Source: DATKEG01 sp035544515 (lineage in GTDB: Bacteria; Acidobacteriota; Vicinamibacteria; Fen-336). Taken from it: a stretch of DNA of 19,819 bases. This document shows positions 1 to 6,230 of the stretch, piece by piece. Positions within the stretch are counted from its first letter, which is position 1, and each line of letters starts with the position of its first letter. The stretch is taken from assembly GCA_035544515.1 (NCBI GenBank), contig DATKEG010000019.1:1-19819 (forward strand). The letters run 5' to 3'. The position numbers and the translations under genes were made by a program. Under the pieces are notes generated by a model, which saw nothing but the letters and a program-made list of their open reading frames with translations, had not been told where the DNA came from and did not search any database.

Positions 1-1
1 G

Positions 2-1162
2 GAAGCCTTCGAGCTCGAGGAGGAGGGCGGAGCGTCGGCGGAGGAGCTTCCGGTCCGATTCATCGAGGAGCCCTCGCCCGAGCTGCCGGCGGCAGAAACG
101 GGCTTCAACGTCGACCAGGAGGAAGAGGAGATCGCGCTCGACGCGCCCGTGCCCTCCCCGCCGTCCCGGGCGCAGCCCCCGGCGCCCGCCCGGCCCGTGC
201 CCCCGGCCCGGGCCGCCCCCGCGAAGGCCAGGCCGGCGCCGCCCCGGCCACCCGCGGGGGGAGCCCCCGCGGAGCTCGTCCGCGCGCTGGAGGAAGTGGA
301 GCAATACGTCTCGCTCGGGTTCGTGGACGACGCGCGTGACGCTCTTCGCGATCTGGTGGGGCGCTATCCGGGCCACGTCCTGCTCGCCGCGAAGGTCGCC
401 GAGCTGGGACTGGAGGCGGAGCCCGCAGAGGAGCCTGCGTACCCCACCCGTTACGAGGCCCCCGCCGCGGAGGCCAGCGACGATGCGTTCGCGGAGCTGG
501 GGCTGCCCGACTACGACGCCGGGACCGAGCCGCTCGGAGGCGCGGACGACCTGCTCGGCGCGCGAGAGATCCCCGGCGACGGCCATGCGTCGCGCCCGGC
601 GGCCGCGTCCTCCCCCGCCGCGTTCGGGGCGGAGGAAGCGGGCGGTCTCGATCTCGGGTCCGAGCTGGGGGAGCTGTTCGGCGCGCAGTCCGCGGTGGAG
701 GAGGCGGGAGCCGGCTCCGCCACGGAGCTGGGCGACAGCGGCCTGGCCGACATCTTCAAGGAGTTCAAGAAGGGTGTCGACAAGCAGCTCGGCAAGGAGG
801 ACTACGACACCCGCTACAACCTGGGGATCGCCTACAAGGAGATGGGGCTCGTGGACGAGGCCATCGCCGAGTTCCAGCTCGCGGCCAAGGACGAGACGCG
901 GGTGCTCGAGTGCGCAAGCATGCTCGGGATCTGCTTCCTCGAGAAGGGCATGCCCAAGCTGGCCGTGAAGTGGTTCGAGAAGGGCCTGCTGGTGGCGGGC
1001 CGCAGCGACGAGGAATACCAGGGGCTGCGCTACGACCTGGCCGTGGCCCACGAGGCCTCCGGCGAGACGGACAAGGCGCTGAGCCTCTTCACCGACCTGT
1101 ATGGCCAGGACGCCAACTTCCGCGACGTGGCCGCGAAGGTCCGCGAGCTCGGAGGGGCCTGA
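2..1162 (+). CDS. TPR-repeat protein, 5' end outside window
   Basis: The reading frame is open from base 2, so the true start lies upstream and only the last 386 codons are seen. The visible N-terminal part is acidic and Pro/Ala-rich (about residues 45-85), typical of a flexible linker. A short helical block follows (LVRALEEVEQYVSLGFVDDA), then a second low-complexity acidic stretch. The C-terminal 140 residues form TPR-like helical pairs, with YNLGIAYKEMGLVDEAIAEF as the clearest repeat. There is no signal peptide or membrane segment in the visible part. TPR proteins act as protein-interaction scaffolds; the partner cannot be read from sequence. The next gene begins just after or overlapping the stop, so the two are probably cotranscribed. 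The N-terminal domain, and so the function, is unknown. Confidence 0.85.
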   Translation, partial: EAFELEEEGGASAEELPVRFIEEPSPELPAAETGFNVDQEEEEIALDAPVPSPPSRAQPPAPARPVPPARAAPAKARPAPPRPPAGGAPAELVRALEEVEQYVSLGFVDDARDALRDLVGRYPGHVLLAAKVAELGLEAEPAEEPAYPTRYEAPAAEASDDAFAELGLPDYDAGTEPLGGADDLLGAREIPGDGHASRPAAASSPAAFGAEEAGGLDLGSELGELFGAQSAVEEAGAGSATELGDSGLADIFKEFKKGVDKQLGKEDYDTRYNLGIAYKEMGLVDEAIAEFQLAAKDETRVLECASMLGICFLEKGMPKLAVKWFEKGLLVAGRSDEEYQGLRYDLAVAHEASGETDKALSLFTDLYGQDANFRDVAAKVRELGGA

Positions 1163-1191
1163 CGGCGAAGGCCGGCGGCGCCGCCGAGACC

Positions 1192-1425
1192 GTGGCCGCG
1201 TTCCTGTCCGTTTCCAGCTCCCTGCTCGTGGGCGTGATCCTCGTGGTCGCTCCCTGGACCGCGCTCTGGGATTCCAACTACCTGCTCCACCCCCATTCCG
1301 TCCTGCGCGCCTTCGTGCTGAGCGCGTTCACGCGCGGGACGGTCACCGGGCTCGGCCTGGTCAACATCGTGCTCGCCGTGTGGGAGGCGCGCGAGCACCT
1401 GGCGCGGGACGGTCGCCACGTCTGA
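1192..1425 (+). CDS. Small membrane protein of unknown function
   Basis: I do not recognise a named function. The 77 residues contain a hydrophobic helix at about residues 6-22 ending in a VAPWTALWDSNYLL segment, then a second hydrophobic helix (about 45-65, GLGLVNIVLAVWEA). This suggests two membrane passes with short polar ends. The aromatic Trp/Asp/Asn loop between the helices looks like the conserved part. The start is uncertain. GTG at 1192 is the first usual start codon in frame but has no Shine-Dalgarno. CTG at 1159 would overlap the upstream stop as CTGA, has a GGAGG just before it (1151-1155), and would add 11 residues. The frame continues upstream only as an out-of-frame shadow of the TPR gene. 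Confidence 0.6.
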   Translation: MAAFLSVSSSLLVGVILVVAPWTALWDSNYLLHPHSVLRAFVLSAFTRGTVTGLGLVNIVLAVWEAREHLARDGRHV

Positions 1426-1450
1426 GGGCCGGCCCCGCGCCGTCTCGCTC

Positions 1451-2047
1451 ATGCTCGTGAGCGACCGGGGCCGCCAGGGTTCCCGCGGCCTGCCCGCGCG
1501 AGCGGCCGAGGCGGCGGCGGCGGGGCTGGACTGGGTGCAGGTGCGCGAGCGGGACCTCCCCGACGCCGCCCTGTTGCTGCTGGTCCAGGACGTGCAGGCG
1601 GCCGTGGCCGGCAGCGCCACCCGCGTCCTCGTCAACGGGCGTCCCGACGTGGCCGTGGCGGCCGGCGCCGCGGGCGTCCAGCTCCCCGAGGAGGGACTGC
1701 CGGTGCACGAGGTGCGGCGCGCGTTTCCCACGCTCGTGGTGGGCGCGTCGTGCCACTCGCTCGCGGCGGCCCGGCGCGCGGAGGAGGGTGGCGCCGATTT
1801 CATCGTCCTGGGTCCGGTCTTCCCGACCCCGGGCAAGGAAGGCCGCAGCCTCGGCGTGCGCGGGCTGTCCGAGGTCGTACGGTCCTCGCGCGTCGCCGTG
1901 TACGCGATCGGGGGGATGGACGTGTCGAGCGCGCCGCGAGCGGTGGCCGCGGGTGCCGGCGGCCTGGCCGCGATACGCCTCTTCCTGGACCCGCCCGAGC
2001 CGCTGCCGCGGTTGGTCGCGCGGCTCAAGGCGCTGTCCGCGTCGTGA
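1451..2047 (+). CDS. ThiE/TenI-family protein (thiamine phosphate synthase-like TIM barrel)
   Basis: The 198-residue protein has ThiE/TenI family landmarks in order: VSDRG at the N-terminus, VQVRERDL (residues 30-37, usually QLR-K), VNGRPDVA (61-68), GVQLPEEGLP (75-84), GASCHS (98-103), GPVFPT (121-126) followed by GKEG, and AIGGM (152-156). ThiE joins the pyrimidine and thiazole halves of thiamine; TenI is a thiazole tautomerase. The Asn-Asp pair of classical ThiE is Asn-Gly here, and the usual GVHLGQxD segment is changed, so the Mg/pyrophosphate site looks altered. His102 matches the TenI catalytic histidine position. A TenI-like or divergent role is therefore likelier than canonical ThiE. 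ATG 1451 is the first good start, though the N-terminus is slightly short. No TPP riboswitch is evident upstream. Confidence 0.8.
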   Translation: MLVSDRGRQGSRGLPARAAEAAAAGLDWVQVRERDLPDAALLLLVQDVQAAVAGSATRVLVNGRPDVAVAAGAAGVQLPEEGLPVHEVRRAFPTLVVGASCHSLAAARRAEEGGADFIVLGPVFPTPGKEGRSLGVRGLSEVVRSSRVAVYAIGGMDVSSAPRAVAAGAGGLAAIRLFLDPPEPLPRLVARLKALSAS

Positions 2048-2799
2048 AGGGGCGGCCCGACCCGGTGGACGCCGTCTACGCGGAGCTGCTTCGCGCGGAA
2101 GGGCGCGCCGAGGCGCTCCTGACGCTCCTGCGCAGGTTCCAGGAGGACCCGTCGCTGCTCGTGAGCCTGCTGCGCCGGCCGGTCCCGGCGGCCCTGCTGG
2201 AGCTGGTCGCGGAGACGCCGCCCTGGTCCCGCGATGCGCGCGTGCTCGCGGTGGTCGTGCTCAACCCGCGCGCGCCGCGAGCGCTGGCGCTGCGGCTCGT
2301 CCCCGCGCTGCGCTGGCGCGACCTGGCCGACGTCGCGGGCAGCCCGCGCGTGGACCCGGGCGCGCGGGTACGGGCCGAAACGCTGCTCAGGGAGCAGCTG
2401 CCGGACCTCCGGCTGGGGGAACGCATCACGCTGGCGCGGCTGGCGACCCCGGCGGTACTGGCGCCGATGCTCGCGGACCCGGAGCCGCGGGTGGCGGAGG
2501 CCTCGCTGCTCAACCCCCGCCTGCGCGAGGAGGACCTCGTCCTCGCGGTGCGCGCGGCCGCCGCGCCACGCGCACTCCTGGAGGCGGCCGCCTCGTCGCC
2601 GCGCTGGCGCGATTGCTACGCCGTGCGGCTGGCCCTCGTCTTGCAGCCGCGCACGCCGCTGGCCCTCGCGCTGGGAAAGATCAGCTCGCTCCTGCTCCGC
2701 GACCTCGAACGGGTGGCCCGTACGCCTGGCCTTCCTCCGCTCGTCCAGGCGGCGGCCCTGCGCGTGGCCCGAGAGGCGCCGCCCGTCGATCGGCGGTAG
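2044..2799 (+). CDS. HEAT-like helical repeat protein
   Basis: GTG 2044 overlaps the preceding TGA (GTGA), which fixes the start and suggests translational coupling. The 251 residues are almost entirely amphipathic helices rich in Ala, Leu and Arg, with no signal peptide or membrane span. Two internal copies of one motif are visible. Copy A, about residues 58-118, runs W...LNPRAP..LAL..L..L..RDL..VA. Copy B, about 185-243, runs W...LQPRTP.ALAL......LRDLERVA. The same motif occurs in the C-terminal half of the protein at 3714-4799 (W...YAV...LVKNPRTP...SL...L..RDI). These look like HEAT/ARM-type binding repeats. No catalytic residues are apparent and the partner is unknown. It is the last gene before a 152-bp gap with a promoter. 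Confidence 0.75.
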   Translation: MKGRPDPVDAVYAELLRAEGRAEALLTLLRRFQEDPSLLVSLLRRPVPAALLELVAETPPWSRDARVLAVVVLNPRAPRALALRLVPALRWRDLADVAGSPRVDPGARVRAETLLREQLPDLRLGERITLARLATPAVLAPMLADPEPRVAEASLLNPRLREEDLVLAVRAAAAPRALLEAAASSPRWRDCYAVRLALVLQPRTPLALALGKISSLLLRDLERVARTPGLPPLVQAAALRVAREAPPVDRR

Positions 2800-2844
2800 G
2801 CGTTCCGAGAGGCGGCGTCCGAGGTCCGGCGCCGGCACGGTGCA

Positions 2845-2857
2845 AATCCCACGGATT
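2845..2857. promoter_or_regulatory. Short inverted repeat upstream of the -35 box (possible operator)
   Basis: AATCC and GGATT form a perfect 5-bp inverted repeat around a 3-base spacer. It ends 14 bp upstream of the TTGACA box at 2872, in a locally AT-richer stretch. Position and symmetry suit a regulator site, but such a short repeat may occur by chance. Confidence 0.2.
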
Positions 2858-2871
2858 CAGGAAGATGCAAT

Positions 2872-2901
2872 TTGACACCCCGAAACCCGCTTGGCTACAA
2901 T
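2872..2901 (+). promoter_or_regulatory. Sigma-70-type promoter for the rodZ-like/kinase operon
   Basis: A perfect TTGACA (2872-2877), an 18-bp spacer and TACAAT (2896-2901, five of six consensus) lie in the largest gap between plus-strand genes before 12227. Transcription would start near 2908, giving a leader of about 44 bases before ATG 2952. The local base composition is clearly less GC-rich than the surroundings. No comparable promoter was seen in the small gaps between the next seven genes, so this one may drive the whole run to 12227. Confidence 0.7.
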
Positions 2902-2951
2902 CTCACGACGTTTCTGCCTCTTGATTCCCTTGGAGATGGTGCTCAGGGCTG

Positions 2952-3710
2952 ATGGCTTCCTTCGGTGACACGCTTCGCAGGGAGCGCGAGCTGCGCGGCG
3001 TGGACCTGCGTGAGGTGGCCGAGGCGACCAGGATCAGCGTCCGCTTCCTGCAGGCGCTCGAGAACGACCGCATAGACGTCCTGCCCGGCGGCATCTTCCC
3101 CCGCGCCTTCGTCCGGCAGTACGCCACCTATCTCGGCCTCGACCCCGATCGCACGGTCGCGGAGTTCGTCTACGCCTCCGGCGAGCAGGCCGGGCAGCCG
3201 ACGACTCCTGCTCCCGCGCGCTCGCTGCGCATGCCGTCGTTGGCGGCGGCCGTCCTGCTGGCCATCGCCGGCCTGGGCGCCTGGGCCGCCCTGCGCGACG
3301 ACGCCCAGGGGCCCGCCGAGCCGGTGGCGGCCGCGCAGGCTCCGACCAGCACGTTTGCGCCCGACCCCGTCTACCCGCCCCCCACGACGGCGGCGTCGCT
3401 CCCGGACGCGCAGGGCGCGCTGGTGCTCACGCTCAGCAGCCGGCAGAGCTGCTGGGTGGCCGTGCTGGCCGACGGCGTGAAGGTGATGGACCGGGTCATG
3501 AACGAGGGCGAAGCGCAGACGATCACCGCGAAGGGCGAGATGGTGCTGAGCGTCGGCAACGCCGGCGGCATCACCTTCACCCTGAACGGCCGGCCCGGCG
3601 TCTCCCTGGGACGAGAGGGGGAGGTCCGCCGCAACATCGTCATCACGAGGCAGAGCGTTCCCTCGCTGGTGCAGCAGGCCGTTCCCGCGGCCTCGCCCCA
3701 CGCCGGCTGA
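2952..3710 (+). CDS. RodZ-like transmembrane HTH protein
   Basis: The 252 residues have RodZ architecture. A cytoplasmic helix-turn-helix (HTH_25/Xre type) spans about residues 5-70, with the typical FGDTLRRERELRGVDLREVA opening and the GGIFPRAFVRQYATYLGLD signature at 46-64. One membrane helix follows at about 95-113, then a Pro/Ala linker and an extracytoplasmic beta domain (DUF4115 type) at about 156-233 with CWVAVLADG and VGNAGGITFTLNGRPG. RodZ couples MreB to the elongation machinery in rods. Many bacteria outside the Enterobacteria have several RodZ-like proteins, so an actual role in shape is inference. The start ATG is the first codon in frame after the promoter; an ATG at 2936 is out of frame. 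Three bases separate it from the next gene. Confidence 0.85.
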   Translation: MASFGDTLRRERELRGVDLREVAEATRISVRFLQALENDRIDVLPGGIFPRAFVRQYATYLGLDPDRTVAEFVYASGEQAGQPTTPAPARSLRMPSLAAAVLLAIAGLGAWAALRDDAQGPAEPVAAAQAPTSTFAPDPVYPPPTTAASLPDAQGALVLTLSSRQSCWVAVLADGVKVMDRVMNEGEAQTITAKGEMVLSVGNAGGITFTLNGRPGVSLGREGEVRRNIVITRQSVPSLVQQAVPAASPHAG

Positions 3711-3713
3711 GGC

Positions 3714-4799
3714 ATGGCCGAGCGCGCCGTCAATCCCTTCGTCGAGCAGTTCCGCAAGGGCGGCGTCCCCCGCGACCTGCGCCTCATGGCCGCGCAGGGC
3801 GCGCTTCCCCTCAAGCCGGCCGACCTCGCCGAGCTGCTGCATCACCTGCTGAGCGATGCGGATCACGCCATCGGGCAGTCCGCGGCCGCCACGCTCACGG
3901 CCATGCCGGCCGAGGAGATCGTGCCCATCACCAGGGACCGGGACACGCCTCCCGCGCTGCTGGGCTGGGTGCTCTCGGCGCGCGAGGAGCGCGAGGTCCG
4001 CGAAGCGGCGCTGCAGAACCCCTCCACGCCGGACGAGGCGGTGGAGGGCATCACCGAGTTCCTGGGCGAGGAGCTCGCGGAGCTGGTCGTGATCAACCAG
4101 GTGCGGCTCCTGCGCCGCACGTCGCTGCTGCAGGCGCTCGAGAAGAACGCGCAGCTCAACAAGGACCAGCAGCGCCGCCTGCGCGAGCTGCGCGAGAGCT
4201 TCCGGATCGGCCAGGCAGGCGCGCCCGCGCCGCCGCCTCCCGCGCCCGCCCCCCCTCCGGAGCCAGAGCCGTCGCCCGCGGACGAGCTCGCCGCGCCGCC
4301 GGTCGACCTCGCGTCGCTCAGCCCGGACGAGGCCGTGGTCCACATCCTGTCGGAGGACGAGCGGACGGACAAGGAGAAAGTGAACGTCGTGCAGGAGATC
4401 TACCGGCTCAACAGCGCACAGAAGGTCATCATGGCGCTCAAGGGTTCCCGCGAGCAGCGCAGCGTGCTGGTGCGCGACCCCAACCGCATGGTGGCCACCG
4501 CGGTGCTGGGCAGCCCGCGATTGACCGAAGCGGAGGTGGAGTCGTTCGCCGGCATGCGCAACATCTCCGACGAGATCCTGCGGCAGATCGGCATGCACCG
4601 GGACTGGACGAAGAAGTACGCCGTCGTCGCGAACCTGGTGAAGAACCCGCGCACGCCCATCGGGGTCTCGCTGAGCATGGTCTCGCGGCTCAACCCGCGC
4701 GACATCAAGGGCCTCACCACCGATCGCAACGTGCCGGAGGTGATCCGCAAGCAGGCCCAGAAGTTCGTCAAGGACAAGGGCGATCCGAAGAAGAAGTAG
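3714..4799 (+). CDS. HEAT-like repeat protein with Pro-rich central linker
   Basis: The 361-residue soluble protein has three parts. The N-terminal helical domain (about 10-165) has HEAT-like units, for example SAREEREVREAALQNPSTP. A low-complexity Pro/Ala/Glu linker occupies about 168-190. The C-terminal helical domain (about 200-350) carries DPNRMVATAVLGSPRLTEAEV and NPRTP...SRLNPRDIKGL. The C-terminal half aligns by eye, almost without gaps over 90 residues, with the end of the protein at 2044-2799, so the two are paralogues or share a domain. No enzyme motif is visible. The C-terminus is Lys-rich. Tight spacing (3 bases either side) places it in the rodZ-like/kinase operon, where it may be a scaffold for the signalling proteins. 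Confidence 0.8.
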   Translation: MAERAVNPFVEQFRKGGVPRDLRLMAAQGALPLKPADLAELLHHLLSDADHAIGQSAAATLTAMPAEEIVPITRDRDTPPALLGWVLSAREEREVREAALQNPSTPDEAVEGITEFLGEELAELVVINQVRLLRRTSLLQALEKNAQLNKDQQRRLRELRESFRIGQAGAPAPPPPAPAPPPEPEPSPADELAAPPVDLASLSPDEAVVHILSEDERTDKEKVNVVQEIYRLNSAQKVIMALKGSREQRSVLVRDPNRMVATAVLGSPRLTEAEVESFAGMRNISDEILRQIGMHRDWTKKYAVVANLVKNPRTPIGVSLSMVSRLNPRDIKGLTTDRNVPEVIRKQAQKFVKDKGDPKKK

Positions 4800-4802
4800 G
4801 GC

Positions 4803-5396
4803 ATGACGGACTACTACGCGATCCTCGGCGTGCCGCGGACAGCCTCCACGTCGGAGATCCGCCAGGCCTACGCCCGGCTCGCGCGCGACAAGCACCCGGA
4901 CCGCTTCGCCGACCCCGCCGAGCGCGCGCAGGCCCACGACGCCTTCCGGGACATCACCACCGCTTTCAACGCCCTCAGCAACGACAAGAGCCGGCGCGAG
5001 TACGACCAGGGCCTCGAGCGCCCACGTCCGACCGGACCCGTGGAGATCGCGCGCGAGGCCTACGAGCGCGCGGTGCAGCACATGCGGGCGAACGAGTTCC
5101 ACGAGGCGGTGGATCTGTTGCGCTCGGCCGTGCACCACGCGCCCCAAGAGGCGCGCTATCGCGCGGCGCTGGCCACCGCGCTGGCCCGCAACCCGCGCTG
5201 GGTGCGCGACGCCATCCAGGAGGCGGAGCAGGCGGCGCGGCTCGAGCCGGGGGTGGCGGAGCACCATGTGCTGGTCGCGGAGCTGCTGCTGAGCCAGGGT
5301 TTGCGGCTGCGCGCGCGCCGTGCCGCCGAAGCGGCGCTGCGACTGAGCCCGGACGACCCGCGGGCGCGCCGCGTGGTGGAGGAGGCCGGGTCCTGA
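4803..5396 (+). CDS. J-domain protein with C-terminal TPR region
   Basis: The 197 residues start with a J domain (about 4-69) opening YYAILGVPRTASTSEIRQAY and carrying the essential HPD at residues 31-33, which stimulates the ATPase of DnaK-type Hsp70 partners. The Gly/Phe region, zinc finger and substrate domains of true DnaJ are absent. Residues about 75-193 instead form TPR-like helical pairs (EIAREAYERAVQHMRANEFH, then LARNPRWVRDAIQEAEQAAR and LLLSQGLRLRARRAAEAALR). It is therefore a dedicated co-chaperone/adaptor rather than a general DnaJ. It lies 3 bases after the HEAT-like gene and 36 bases before the phosphatase gene. A role in folding or assembling the neighbouring complex is inference. 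Confidence 0.85.
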   Translation: MTDYYAILGVPRTASTSEIRQAYARLARDKHPDRFADPAERAQAHDAFRDITTAFNALSNDKSRREYDQGLERPRPTGPVEIAREAYERAVQHMRANEFHEAVDLLRSAVHHAPQEARYRAALATALARNPRWVRDAIQEAEQAARLEPGVAEHHVLVAELLLSQGLRLRARRAAEAALRLSPDDPRARRVVEEAGS

Positions 5397-5432
5397 GCCC
5401 CGCCACGCGGCTTGCCCCCCCGGAGGCTTTCG

Positions 5433-6230
5433 TTGTCTACTGACGCCCGCCCAAGCGACCGACCCATGAAGATCACGTTCCAGGCCGTCACCGACGTCGG
5501 CCGCAAGCGCAAGGGGAACGAAGACAGCCACTTCGTGAACCCGGAGCAGCACCTTTTCGTGGTGGCCGACGGCATGGGCGGGCACGCCGCGGGCGAGGTG
5601 GCCAGCAAGATCGCCGTGGACGCCATCAACGAGTTCATCTGCCTCACCGGCGGCGACAAGGACATCACCTGGCCGTTCGGTCTCGACGACGGCATCTCCT
5701 ACGACGGAAACCGGCTGAAGACGGCGATCCGCTACGCCAACCGCAAGGTCCTCGACGCGACACGGGAGAAGGCCGAATACGAGGGCATGGCGACCACGGT
5801 GGCGGCGGTGCTCCTGGACGGAGCCACGGCCAACCTGGCGCACGTGGGCGACAGCCGCGTGTATCGGGTGCGGGCGGCGAGCCTGACCCAGCTCACGGCC
5901 GACCATTCCTGGATCAACGAGCAGATCCAGAGCGGGCTGGTCTCCGCGGACCAGGCCCGGACCCATCCCCTGCGCAACGTCGTCACGCGTGCCCTGGGCG
6001 GAAAGGCCGACTGCCAGGTCGAGATGCAGGCGCACGAGATGGAGGCGGGCGACATCCTCCTCCTGTGCTCCGACGGCCTGACCACGATGATGCCCGACGA
6101 GGATATCGTCCGCGTGCTGCAGGGCGCCGACGGCGACCTGCCGGGCGCCGCGCAGGCGCTGGTGAGCGCGGCCAACGAGCGCGGGGGCGAGGACAACATC
6201 ACCGTCGTCCTGATCAGGTTCGAGAGGTGA
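5433..6230 (+). CDS. PP2C-type Ser/Thr protein phosphatase
   Basis: The protein has the bacterial PP2C (PPM/Stp) metal-binding motifs: GNED (Asp31), ADGMGGH (Asp46), GMATT, GDSR (Asp140), DHSW, SDGL (Asp214) and EDNITV (Asp254), numbered from the TTG start. It should remove phosphate from Ser/Thr residues using Mn/Mg and is the natural antagonist of the kinase encoded next. There is no membrane segment. TTG 5433 is preceded by GGAGG (5422-5426) with good spacing and gives 265 residues. ATG 5466 would give 254 residues, starting right before the conserved fold, but has no Shine-Dalgarno; I prefer TTG. The stop overlaps the kinase start (GTGA), so phosphatase and kinase are probably made in coupled amounts. 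Confidence 0.92.
   Translation: MSTDARPSDRPMKITFQAVTDVGRKRKGNEDSHFVNPEQHLFVVADGMGGHAAGEVASKIAVDAINEFICLTGGDKDITWPFGLDDGISYDGNRLKTAIRYANRKVLDATREKAEYEGMATTVAAVLLDGATANLAHVGDSRVYRVRAASLTQLTADHSWINEQIQSGLVSADQARTHPLRNVVTRALGGKADCQVEMQAHEMEAGDILLLCSDGLTTMMPDEDIVRVLQGADGDLPGAAQALVSAANERGGEDNITVVLIRFER

Noticed and set aside
2826..2835. CCGGCGCCGG palindrome as a terminator for the upstream genes
   Set aside because: There is no loop and no T-run; such palindromes are common by chance at this GC content.
1030..2838. Antisense open frame of about 600 codons opposite region A
   Set aside because: Covers four plausible plus-strand genes; translation is low-complexity Arg/Gly/Ala/Pro.
2943..6035. Very long antisense open frame (about 1030 codons) on the minus strand
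   Set aside because: It lies opposite four plus-strand genes with clear domains. Its translation is His/Arg/Gly/Ala-rich with no recognisable motif, as expected in GC-rich DNA where stop codons are rare.
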